Below the pieces are notes generated by a model. That model searched no databases, was not told the DNA's origin, and saw only the letters and a program-made list of their open reading frames with translations. This document shows, piece after piece, positions 44,144 through 51,892 of a stretch of 64,000 nt of DNA. Source of the DNA: JBBQVS01 sp964250765 (GTDB lineage: Bacteria; Chloroflexota; Ktedonobacteria; Ktedonobacterales; Ktedonobacteraceae); NCBI GenBank assembly GCA_964250765.1, contig CAXUHF010000015.1:1-64000 (forward strand). Direction: 5' to 3'. The first letter of the stretch is position 1. Each line of letters begins with the position of its first letter. The position numbers and the translations under genes were made by a program.

Positions 44144-44882
44144 GTTTTGTTCCTACGTGAATAGCAACAATGCCTCCACTCAAGCGGTAAAAGCGTACAT
44201 CCTGCCAGCCAACTTCTTCCATCATTATTTGTAGCACAGGTGCCTTGGGAAAATTCGTGAGTGAATGAGGAAGGTAATTATACTCTTCAAATGCCTTACC
44301 AAGAACAGTACCAAACAATGGCGCGAACTTATAAAAGTATAGGTAGAAGAGTGAACCAAAAACTCTGCCCGGTGGATGGCTAATTTCGAGACACACTACG
44401 CGTCCTCCTGGGCGCACAACACGAAGCATCTCTCGAAACCCCTGCCGAATATCGGTTAGGTTCCGCACTGTGAAAGCAGAACAACAGCCATCGACACTGT
44501 TATCTGGCAAATCAATGTGCTCTGCATCTCCAATGCGTAGTTCAATACGATCTTCTAATCCCAGTTTCTGTAATTTTGTGCGTCCGAACGCCAGCATCTC
44601 AGGTGTGATATCCATGCCAATCATGTGCGTTCCTGGGCCAGAAGTACGAATAACTTCGATAGAAAGGTCGCCCGTGCCAGCACCTAGATCGAGTCCCGTT
44701 TCCCCTGTACTCAATGCCAGGTAATGAGCAGCACGCTTACGCCAGTAGCCATCTAACCCAAAACTCATAAGCTTATTCATGGGATCGTAGACGCGTGCTA
44801 TACGACCAAAAAGACGTTGCACATAGGGCCGTTTCCCACCTGTCTCACGAAATTTTTCTTCTAACGATATCTTTGCACTCAT
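44136..44882 (-). CDS. menG: Demethylmenaquinone methyltransferase
   Basis: A 248-residue UbiE/MenG SAM-dependent methyltransferase, which adds the final methyl group of menaquinone. Signatures are GKRPYVQRLFGRIARVYDPMN, the SAM loop LDLGAGTGDLSIE near 66, GDAEHIDLPDNSVD near 118, and LRVVRPGGRVVCLEISHP near 151, with YNYLPHSLTNFP near 205. The last few codons lie inside a 31-bp hairpin. A start at 44918 is possible but the ATG at 44882 with AAGGG upstream fits the family. It is 41 nt downstream of the polyprenyl synthase, forming a menaquinone side-chain and methylation operon. Confidence 0.95.
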   Translation of the reverse strand: MSAKISLEEKFRETGGKRPYVQRLFGRIARVYDPMNKLMSFGLDGYWRKRAAHYLALSTGETGLDLGAGTGDLSIEVIRTSGPGTHMIGMDITPEMLAFGRTKLQKLGLEDRIELRIGDAEHIDLPDNSVDGCCSAFTVRNLTDIRQGFREMLRVVRPGGRVVCLEISHPPGRVFGSLFYLYFYKFAPLFGTVLGKAFEEYNYLPHSLTNFPKAPVLQIMMEEVGWQDVRFYRLSGGIVAIHVGTKLG

Positions 44883-44923
44883 TATAATGCCCTTATGCGG
44901 AAAAGTGCGCATGCGCACTTGCG

Positions 44924-45913
44924 CTACTTCTTGCGTGATACAACAAATTCGATTAGCTCATCCAGGACATCGCGGTCTGGTGAGGGTGGAAAATGATAGA
45001 GGGCCTCACGCGCTTTGTTCCCATAGGCATGAGCATCCATCATCGCTCGCTTCACCCCGTAACCTTGTGCAACCCAATTCACTATAGAATGTATATCTTC
45101 TTCATTTTTCTTGGCGTCATTTAAAAGGAAATCTACCTGCTGCTGATGCCCATTCTGCGGTTTTTCTTGTAGAGCGTAGATGAGGGGGAGTGTTACCATC
45201 CCTTGCCGCAAATCATTTCCGGCAGGCTTCCCAATTGTTGATTGATCTTCTGTATAATCAAGTACATCATCTATAATTTGGAAGGCAATACCAAGGTTCA
45301 TACCATAGTCATGCAGTAATTGAATTTCTTCGTCTGATGCATCGCTTACAATCGCACCGCCCTTACTACATGCAGCGATGAGGCAAGCTGTTTTATGTCT
45401 AATCTTTTCGTAGTAAGTATCGACGGTGAGGTCAACATAGCCCGCCGTCATCATTTCCATAATGGTACCTTCGCAGACCGTTGCCACCGTTTCTGCGAAG
45501 AGGCGATCAATGCGACTATCATTAAGATCAGCAATTAAGCCTGATGTCTTCGCAAAGTAGTAGTCGCCAAGAAGAATCGCAATTTTGTCACCCCACAACG
45601 AGTTTACGGTAGGATGTCCACGCCGTGTTTTCGCCTCATCAACAATATCATCATGAATAAGGCTGGCGAGATGCACCATCTCAAAGGCCACGCTCAAAGG
45701 TACAAGCTTCTCTATATTATATGTATTAAGTTTTCCTGCCAGCAGTGTAAGTGCTGTTCTCAGGCGTTTTCCTGGCGATTCAATTGCGTGCATTGAAGCA
45801 GAATTGAGGATGTCGAGTCCAGAGGTTGCTCGATCCTGAAAGACTACATCTACTTGATCGAGATCAGTCTGGATGCTCGCAAAGAGTCGGCTCAACGTGG
45901 CCGTAGTATTCAT
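44924..45913 (-). CDS. Polyprenyl (heptaprenyl-type) diphosphate synthase
   Basis: A 329-residue trans-prenyltransferase. The first aspartate-rich motif is SLIHDDIVDEAKTRRG (DDIVD, about residue 91) and the second is IIDDVLDY (about 215); GKRLRTALTLLAG and GDYYFAKTSGLIADL are typical of the large catalytic subunit of heptaprenyl or octaprenyl synthases. It makes the menaquinone side chain from FPP and IPP. Partner small subunits are not seen. Its neighbour is menG. A 279-nt gap upstream (45914-46192), shared with the radical SAM gene's 3' side, holds no gene that I can see. Confidence 0.93.
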   Translation of the reverse strand: MNTTATLSRLFASIQTDLDQVDVVFQDRATSGLDILNSASMHAIESPGKRLRTALTLLAGKLNTYNIEKLVPLSVAFEMVHLASLIHDDIVDEAKTRRGHPTVNSLWGDKIAILLGDYYFAKTSGLIADLNDSRIDRLFAETVATVCEGTIMEMMTAGYVDLTVDTYYEKIRHKTACLIAACSKGGAIVSDASDEEIQLLHDYGMNLGIAFQIIDDVLDYTEDQSTIGKPAGNDLRQGMVTLPLIYALQEKPQNGHQQQVDFLLNDAKKNEEDIHSIVNWVAQGYGVKRAMMDAHAYGNKAREALYHFPPSPDRDVLDELIEFVVSRKK

Positions 45914-46192
45914 AAAAGACTCTCCGTTCCAATTTCTTCTGGCACGTGACCAGGATGCATAAGTACTATTGTTTATCTGTTACTTGATGAAGTGATGCTA
46001 GCGTAGTAAGTACCTCTTGCTTCGCTTCTATCAACACACCAGATATAGGGTATACGGTGTCTCCCTTGTCAGATTATAACGTGTTCCGACTATTCTTGGG
46101 GAGAGAACCCTAGCATTTTTGGGATTATTTTTAGAACATACTCTACCACTTGTCCTCCCTTGCTCGTTCTTATATCAGATATGACTCCTATA

Positions 46193-47137
46193 TCATATAC
46201 TAGACGTTACATCAACCTCAATCAGGTCCTCTTGAACATAGCCTTCGCTAAAATTGAACTCATCAAGTGCATTCAATGCAGTACGGTATTCTGTCCAGGA
46301 GAGCCGACGATTCAGAATTGGGTCATTCACAGCTTTCCATGCCGGAAAGTATTGATCCATGAGACTGATAGGAGTATCAGGACCAAGCTCTTCCGCAATC
46401 CAGCGTAACACTTCGCGTGTGCCAGACACATCTTCTGGCATTACCAGATGTCGGATGAGCAATCCACGTCGTGCAATACCTTCTTCATCAAGCTGTAAAG
46501 GACCAACTTGACGATACATTTCACGTAGCGTCAACTGATTATAATCGACATACTTTGGCATTTTTGAAGTGCGTAACGCATTTTTATTATCTGCATACTT
46601 CGCGTCTGGCAGGTAGATATCCACCACGCCATCAAGCAACTTCAATGTCTCCAAATTTTCATACCCTGCACAGTTATAAACAATTGGTAGCCTCAATCCC
46701 TTCCCACAGGCAACAACAAGCGCAGCCAGAATTTGTGGAACAAAGTGTGTGGGTGTGACAAGATCAAGGTTGTGACATTTCTTCTTTTGTAAGTAAAGCA
46801 TCATATCCGCTAGACGCTCTGGCCCAACCCGATGCCCTAAGCCACCTTGACTCAATGAAAAATTTTGACAATAGGTACAACGTGCCTGACAATACCCAAA
46901 AAAGATTGTGCCTGCACCTTGTGTTCCGCTAATTGGCGGTTCTTCGCGTCGATGCACATTCCAAGAGGCAACGATTGCCTCTGTTCCAGAGCGACACACG
47001 CCAGTTTTACCTGCGATACGATCACAGCGACAATTTTGTGGACAAATGGTACAACTCCGCAAAACCTCCCAGGCAGCCGCCGCACGTTCCGCTAATTCAC
47101 CAGTTTCGTAAAGGTTGAGATAACTTGGGTAGAGCAT
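46193..47137 (-). CDS. PflX-type radical SAM protein
   Basis: A 314-residue radical SAM enzyme of the COG1313 (PflX) group. An N-terminal cysteine set CTICPQNCRCDR and GVCRSG (near 28-50) precedes GTIFFGYCQARCTYCQNF, which has the CxxxCxxC motif for the SAM [4Fe-4S] cluster near residues 82-89. PRCxVNR-like features and DIYLPDAKYADN follow in the barrel. It resembles pyruvate formate-lyase activating enzymes, but no glycyl radical enzyme is nearby, so the target is unknown. The ATG at 47137 has GGAG nine bases upstream and is preferred to that at 47152. Confidence 0.9.
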   Translation of the reverse strand: MLYPSYLNLYETGELAERAAAAWEVLRSCTICPQNCRCDRIAGKTGVCRSGTEAIVASWNVHRREEPPISGTQGAGTIFFGYCQARCTYCQNFSLSQGGLGHRVGPERLADMMLYLQKKKCHNLDLVTPTHFVPQILAALVVACGKGLRLPIVYNCAGYENLETLKLLDGVVDIYLPDAKYADNKNALRTSKMPKYVDYNQLTLREMYRQVGPLQLDEEGIARRGLLIRHLVMPEDVSGTREVLRWIAEELGPDTPISLMDQYFPAWKAVNDPILNRRLSWTEYRTALNALDEFNFSEGYVQEDLIEVDVTSSI

Positions 47138-47190
47138 GTGTGATATCTCCATATATATGGATTAATGGTGCTTATATAACAAAAATATTC

Positions 47191-47267
47191 TGTAGGGGCC
47201 ATAATTAATTACGCCCTCATCACCGTTGATCAATGCGGCGAGGGCGTAATAAATTATGGCCCCTACA
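47191..47267. repeat. TGTAGGG-family inverted repeat, compact copy
   Basis: The cleanest copy: 26-bp arms 47191-47216 and 47242-47267 with one mismatch, starting TGTAGGGGCCATAATTAATT and ending with the inverse CCCCTACA, around a 25-nt loop. It lies seven bases from the stop codon of the Arg-rich protein gene and between two minus-strand genes. Confidence 0.95.
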
Positions 47268-47273
47268 AAGTTT

Positions 47274-48734
47274 CTATTCCTGTGTAGGCCACTTAAAGCC
47301 ACGTTGCGATGGCTTAGGACCTGTGGAGCGAGGCTTTTTTGTACGTGTCACTGCACTCGCTGTTCTTGTACGACGCTTTGGTGGTGTCGCTTCAGAAACA
47401 CTTTCCTCTGTTGCAGCGGTCTCAGGTACAACTTCATCAAGCTGCTCGTTTGTAACTGCAGGCTCTTCAGCAGAAGATGTCTCTGATACTCCGCTTGTAT
47501 CAATAGAAGGCATCTCTAAGACTACGTTTTCAGGTGCGGTCTCTAAAACTTCGCTAGGCTGTTCCTCTTGCGTCTGACTGTCAGGCTGTGCCTCCTGGAC
47601 ACGACCTACGAGCTCAGTCGTATCAGTTGTAACACCAGTCCAGAACTGCGCGTTCCTACGTTGTACAGGCCGTGAACCCTTCAGTACACGACCATCAGGG
47701 AGGCGCGTCACATGTTTCTCTGGTGGTGTCTCGCTTTTCTTCTCGTCGAAGCGTCGCTCAGGTCTGGCTTGTGGACTCCGACTACCATTAAAAGGTCTTT
47801 CAGCAGGACGAGGTGGGCGCACATCACGTGTCTCGCGCTCTTCAAATGCTCTGTCTTCAGACCTTGGAGGACGAGCGTCACGCGCACCACGATCAGCATA
47901 TGGCCTTCCATTTGGTCGTTGTGAACGCGTATCACGCTCTTCAAATTGTCTGTCTACTGGACGTGTGGAACGCATAGGACGCTCGTCAAACCGCTCATAA
48001 TCGCCCTCAAATCGCTCACTCGCAGCATTTGGGTGCTGGTTGAACTCACGTTGCTGATCTCGTGCAGCATTGCGCTGTTCGGCGGGGCGACTTTGCCAGC
48101 GTGGATGCGATGACTCGCGTTGTGGACCTGTCCCATTTGTATTACGCGTTGTTGGACGGTCGTTACGCCCGAAATCGCGTCGTGAGTTGCCTCGGTCCTG
48201 GAATTGCTGACGATCATCACCGCCTCTACGGTTTGAGCCGGTAGATGAGTCGCGCCGATTCTCGAAGCGTTGTCCGCCGAAATCGCGTCTCTCTTGTCCA
48301 TATGGAGGACGCGCTGGACGGTAGTCGTTAGTAGCACTAGACTGCCTGTCAAAATTCCTTGGTGCGTCGCGGCGGTCACGGTCATCGCGGAAGTTGCCAG
48401 GACGATTATCGCGGAAGTTCTCCTGGCGATTATTGTTATACGGACGGCTACCACCATCACGTCCGTTTTGCGAGGAATAGCCTTGACGATTGGGGGAAGT
48501 ATTCCAACTTCCATTGCGCTGTCCTTGAGGTCTGGCTTGTCCACCACCAGTGCGCGGACGATAGTCTGCGTGTTGTTGTTGTGCGCCCGATTCCCAGGCG
48601 CGGTCTACTGTTTCACGGTTCAAACGAGGTCGAGCAGGGCGTGGAGATCGCTCATCTCGATTACGGTTGGGGGATGAATTGCGAAACGATGGATTTGAAT
48701 CATCTCGTCTCGGCTTATTGAAATCTCTGGTCAT
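47274..48734 (-). CDS. Intrinsically disordered Arg/Asn/Asp-rich protein
   Basis: A 486-residue protein almost without hydrophobic core. Residues 1-330 are Arg, Asp, Asn, Gly, Gln and Pro-rich with RGG/RDD-like repeats such as NFRDDRDRRD and RPPRPAERPF. A short ordered motif HVTRLPDGRVLKGSRPVQR then NAQFWTGV lies near 345-375; it is the only stretch that looks conserved. The rest is acidic (Glu, Ser, Thr, Val) with a basic end KPRSTGPKPSQRGFKW. Such composition is seen in RNA-binding, condensate-forming proteins. No family is recognised. The ATG at 48734 has AAAGGA upstream; an ATG at 48755 is less likely. Confidence 0.75.
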   Translation of the reverse strand: MTRDFNKPRRDDSNPSFRNSSPNRNRDERSPRPARPRLNRETVDRAWESGAQQQHADYRPRTGGGQARPQGQRNGSWNTSPNRQGYSSQNGRDGGSRPYNNNRQENFRDNRPGNFRDDRDRRDAPRNFDRQSSATNDYRPARPPYGQERRDFGGQRFENRRDSSTGSNRRGGDDRQQFQDRGNSRRDFGRNDRPTTRNTNGTGPQRESSHPRWQSRPAEQRNAARDQQREFNQHPNAASERFEGDYERFDERPMRSTRPVDRQFEERDTRSQRPNGRPYADRGARDARPPRSEDRAFEERETRDVRPPRPAERPFNGSRSPQARPERRFDEKKSETPPEKHVTRLPDGRVLKGSRPVQRRNAQFWTGVTTDTTELVGRVQEAQPDSQTQEEQPSEVLETAPENVVLEMPSIDTSGVSETSSAEEPAVTNEQLDEVVPETAATEESVSEATPPKRRTRTASAVTRTKKPRSTGPKPSQRGFKWPTQE

Positions 48735-48946
48735 AAATCCTTTCACGGGTGTCAAGCCGTATGGAGGTATAGTGTAACTTTGTGTTCATGTCGGTTGGCA
48801 ATGCTTTGGCTGTACCGCTTCCTCCGCTTAGTTGCGTCAACGCTTGCATTTCGATGCGCTTTCTGGCACTTGGGGTAAAGTATACAGACGCATCCCTCTC
48901 AGTATATCATATACAACAATGCGTCAAGCTCCATTATGCCGTCCCA

Positions 48947-49942
48947 TTACGTAGAGGGTGTTGGTGTCGGCACGGGTGGTACCTGTCCATTGAGTAGTGG
49001 CACAGAGGTGAAACTACTTTGCGCGCTACCAAACATGGCAACTGATTTGCTTGTAAGTTCATCCGGTAGTAAGGGGCGTAGTGTCACTGTATAGTAGAAA
49101 CTTCCCTCGCTGAATAATCCTTGTTGTAGAGGGCCTTGCTGTTGTTGTGTTGGCAATTGACCCCTTATTGCCTGTGCCTGTGAAGCGTTTAACAAGATCG
49201 CACTATGTGGAATAAGGTACTTTAGGCACCCTGTCTCTGGGTTGTGACTCGTCTCATCCTTCGGTAGCAGACCACATTCATAAGCTGCTGCTTGTGCAAG
49301 TGTAAAGTCAGTTACAGGCCATGTCAGTCCTGGCGAATCGGGACCAAAGTTTTGATGTACAAGTAACGCAACATCATTGCTCTTATAAGGATGCGTTGGT
49401 CCTTTCAATGTCTGGGTAAGCGTTGTGAGAATAGAGTTCAGGCGATGGTATTCGTCCATATCCTGGGAACTCTCTTGCTGGTTGCCAAACGAACCATACA
49501 TAAATTCTTGTGACTTCCCGTTGAGTGTTACCTCTAGGAAGGTCGCGTTCTGATCCTGAATGTCAGAAAACTGTTGCCGTTTGAAATTAAGAAGGCCATA
49601 TGTATCTGTTACGGTATGTAGAAGTCCCTGTAAGCTAGCATCGTCAAGTTTGCCTTGTCTATCCGCTCCGAGAATGTATGTACCATCGCCGTAAAGACTA
49701 ATATCGGGAGCAACTTCCAACGCACCATAGATACCTCCGCCATAGAATGTACGCAACACAACATCTTGTGGCCTATTGCTGTAGGTAACTTGTTGCGAAG
49801 ATGTATTGCCAGCATTAGAGAGAGAAGACGTATTTGTGTTCCCGGCTTGACTTTGAGATGCGCTCAGGCTCGCACATGCACTTAAAAGCAGGATGCATAG
49901 CAACAGAATGGCATATCTTACTCTTTTTTGTAATGCTGTCAT
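48947..49942 (-). CDS. Lipoprotein of unknown function
   Basis: A 331-residue lipoprotein: the start MTALQKRVRYAILLLCILLLSAC carries a lipobox with Cys23, followed by a Ser, Asn, Gln-rich linker (24-55). The mature domain (about 60-300) has strands such as DVVLRTFYGGGIYGALEVAPDISLYGDGTYI and a Cys pair (ECGLLP ... GCLKY) that could form a disulfide. The C-terminus is Pro and Thr-rich (PVPTPTPST). No family is recognised. The frame runs to 50131 through an inverted repeat, so the ATG at 49942 is the sensible start. Confidence 0.75.
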   Translation of the reverse strand: MTALQKRVRYAILLLCILLLSACASLSASQSQAGNTNTSSLSNAGNTSSQQVTYSNRPQDVVLRTFYGGGIYGALEVAPDISLYGDGTYILGADRQGKLDDASLQGLLHTVTDTYGLLNFKRQQFSDIQDQNATFLEVTLNGKSQEFMYGSFGNQQESSQDMDEYHRLNSILTTLTQTLKGPTHPYKSNDVALLVHQNFGPDSPGLTWPVTDFTLAQAAAYECGLLPKDETSHNPETGCLKYLIPHSAILLNASQAQAIRGQLPTQQQQGPLQQGLFSEGSFYYTVTLRPLLPDELTSKSVAMFGSAQSSFTSVPLLNGQVPPVPTPTPST

Positions 49943-49987
49943 CGTATTTTCTTTGTTGTCCCTATTTACATCATTGGAATGTTTCTC

Positions 49988-50107
49988 GTAGGGACCAGAT
50001 TTATCGCGTCCGCAAGCCGATTTATCGGCTATGATGTGAAAGGTAGGCAAATAGACAAAAGATATATGCGATAAATCGCACATGGACGCGATAAATCTGG
50101 TCCCTAC
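49988..50107. repeat. TGTAGGG-family inverted repeat with two inner palindromes
   Basis: Perfect 24-bp arms 49988-50011 and 50084-50107 (GTAGGGACCAGATTTATCGC...). The loop holds two small palindromes, AGCCGA-TTTA-TCGGCT (50015-50030) and TGCGAT-AA-ATCGCA (50067-50080), so the single strand could fold into a cruciform or cloverleaf. All four parts repeat the word GATTTATCG or its inverse. Confidence 0.93.
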
Positions 50108-50190
50108 AAGAAATAACATAAGACGCTTCACTCTATACCTATTGTATACGAGAAAGAGAAATCTGTATAGATTATGGCGTGTTGTTTGTA

Positions 50191-51078
50191 CTATAGAGCT
50201 ATTGGCTGCTTGGAAGCGAAGCGGTAGCCAATCATTTTATAAACGAGCTTTGCTGCTAGAAAGTCGGCGCGTATCTGTCCAGACATTGGACATAATTCCA
50301 CAACATCCATGCCGACAATTGTAGTACGACTACAAATTTCACGAAAGAGGTCGAGAACCTGATACCAGTGCAAGCCTCCTGGCTCTGGTGTGCCAACGGC
50401 AGGCATCTCGCTAGGATCAAAGGCATCAAGATCAACAGTAACATAGGTATGTTTGCTGAGACGTTCCCACGGAATGGTTGCTAGTCCTCGTGCGAGTTGA
50501 TAAGCCCAGACAATACTCACATTTGGCTTTGTCTTGAAAAAATCGGCTTCTTCTGGACTAAAGCTACGAATACCGATTTCAAGCAGTGGAATACCCATGT
50601 CTACCACGCGTCGTTCGATAGAGGCGTGCGACAACGGAGTTCCTTCATATTCATCGCGTAAGTCACTATGAGCATCAATGTGTACAACAGTCAGGTCGGG
50701 ATACTGTTCATGAACGGCGGCAATAACTGGAGCGGAAAGTGAATGCTCACCGCCAAGCGTGAATGGCAGTTGTCCGCGCTTCAATACGTTCCGTACAGCC
50801 TCGCCAGTGGCGTTGAGAGCAGTGGCGTGATCCATGTTCTGATAATTGAGGATTGGATGAGTGTAGACGCCAACCTGGATGGGGCAAGAATCGAGTTCTT
50901 CGTCGTATAATTCCATCTGACTCGATGCATCGAGAATCGCCTGTGGCCCATGCTCGGTGCCTTTCATATAGCATACGCTATACTCAAGTGGAGCTGGAAT
51001 AATCGTTACGCGTGCCGTTTCAGGGTTACAATACGGTGCATCCGGCGCACCAAACTGAGTCACATGCGATTCTGTCAT
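50191..51078 (-). CDS. speB: Agmatinase / ureohydrolase
   Basis: A 295-residue arginase-family enzyme, likely agmatinase, which makes putrescine and urea from agmatine. The binuclear manganese ligands are visible: GGEHSLSAPV near 109, VVHIDAHSDLRD near 131, and VTVDLDAFDPS near 213. Length and the early GTEHGPQAILDASSQMELYDEE segment fit agmatinases. It is 44 nt downstream of speD on the same strand, with the deoxyhypusine synthase-like gene further up, forming a polyamine group. Confidence 0.92.
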   Translation of the reverse strand: MTESHVTQFGAPDAPYCNPETARVTIIPAPLEYSVCYMKGTEHGPQAILDASSQMELYDEELDSCPIQVGVYTHPILNYQNMDHATALNATGEAVRNVLKRGQLPFTLGGEHSLSAPVIAAVHEQYPDLTVVHIDAHSDLRDEYEGTPLSHASIERRVVDMGIPLLEIGIRSFSPEEADFFKTKPNVSIVWAYQLARGLATIPWERLSKHTYVTVDLDAFDPSEMPAVGTPEPGGLHWYQVLDLFREICSRTTIVGMDVVELCPMSGQIRADFLAAKLVYKMIGYRFASKQPIAL

Positions 51079-51122
51079 AATGTACTATCTCCCAGGCACA
51101 GTGTGCCTTATGTTTATTGCCT

Positions 51123-51560
51123 TTAACGCACCTCCGCAACACGGCGTGCGTCACGAGCCGCTACAGCTTCCGCATAACGCACCGGGTCGGGAGTGTCGGG
51201 ACGTAGCGAACGGTTGCCACGTACCACGAAATGCGCCTCTACATCTTCCGTCTTGAACACTTCTTTCGCAAAGGCGATTGCATCTTCCTGGCTAAATTCC
51301 TTGCACGAGCAGATGTCAATATCGACCTCGCCGTATTCAGGCCATGCATGCAGACTAATATGGCTCTGGGCGATCACTACAAAACCAGAAAGCCCTGCAT
51401 CCAACGGATTCGACGTTTCTATATCATATAGATGGACAGGGCTAACCTTCTCCATATCTACACGACCAGGGTATTCGTCTAAAACACGACGAAGCAATGG
51501 CGCATCGCTCAACGCCTCTCGATCACAATGATACAACTCTAACATCAAATGAACAAGCAT
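51123..51560 (-). CDS. speD: S-adenosylmethionine decarboxylase proenzyme
   Basis: A 145-residue class 1B AdoMet decarboxylase, which self-cleaves to a pyruvoyl enzyme and supplies aminopropyl groups. The processing region is VIAQSHISLHAWPEYGEVDI near residues 61-80; the Ser that becomes pyruvoyl is preceded by Gln where the family usually has Glu. The catalytic CSCK lies near 84-87. The C-terminal 25 residues are an Ala, Arg-rich extension. A strong GAGGAGG precedes the ATG, and a five-codon open frame with its own Shine-Dalgarno lies immediately upstream. Confidence 0.93.
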   Translation of the reverse strand: MLVHLMLELYHCDREALSDAPLLRRVLDEYPGRVDMEKVSPVHLYDIETSNPLDAGLSGFVVIAQSHISLHAWPEYGEVDIDICSCKEFSQEDAIAFAKEVFKTEDVEAHFVVRGNRSLRPDTPDPVRYAEAVAARDARRVAEVR

Positions 51561-51573
51561 GAACTGTTCCTCC

Positions 51574-51591
51574 TCAATACCTTGTTTTCAT
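51574..51591 (-). CDS. Five-codon leader ORF (MKTRY) upstream of speD
   Basis: On the minus strand AAGGAG is followed after TTT by ATG, then AAA ACA AGG TAT TGA. The stop overlaps the speD Shine-Dalgarno (TGAGGAGG), so translation of the leader would reach the speD ribosome site. Its own AGGAG is inside a hairpin (51592-51618). Whether it is translated is not known; it is short enough to occur by chance. Confidence 0.35.
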   Translation of the reverse strand: MKTRY

Positions 51592-51618
51592 AAACTCCTT
51601 CTTTCTTTATAGGAGTTT
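51592..51618 (-). promoter_or_regulatory. Hairpin masking a ribosome site in the speD leader
   Basis: AAACTCCT and AGGAGTTT pair perfectly over 8 bp with an 11-nt loop (51592-51599 with 51611-51618). On the speD transcript the 3' arm contains the AGGAG that serves the MKTRY leader frame. Upstream a 9-bp inverted repeat CCTAATGTA / TACATTAGG (51636-51644 with 51663-51671) overlaps a TATAAT-like box (51659-51664, minus strand). Confidence 0.45.
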
Positions 51619-51767
51619 GATATCTTACGTATGTGCCTAATGTAGCACACAAGATGATATTATACATTAGGTTGTCAAGCTAATGCAAAGCAAGGAGGCT
51701 AAATTGTATCTAATGAGGAAGCGTGTTCTATCTAAATGTTAGCTTGTTATCTATCTAATAGGTAAAT

Positions 51768-51892
51768 NNNNNNNNNNNNNNNNNNNNNNNNNNNNNNNNN
51801 NNNNNNNNNNNNNNNNNNNNNNNNNNNNNNNNNNNNNNNNNNNNNNNNNNNNNNNNNNNNNNNNNNNCCCTACGGGCGGGCAAGTTTGCCCG
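51768..51892. repeat. 100-N gap followed by the right half of a TGTAGGG-family repeat
   Basis: N at 51768-51867 is followed by CCCTACGGG and the small palindrome CGGGCAA-GT-TTGCCCG (51877-51892). CCCTAC is the inverse terminus of the repeat family. The TAG stop of the deoxyhypusine synthase-like gene is made from this terminus and its last codons lie in the palindrome. The left half is lost in the gap. Confidence 0.6.

Noticed and set aside
47150..47190. Start of the radical SAM gene at 47152
   Set aside because: Its ATG overlaps the GGAG that serves the ATG at 47137, which is the better start.
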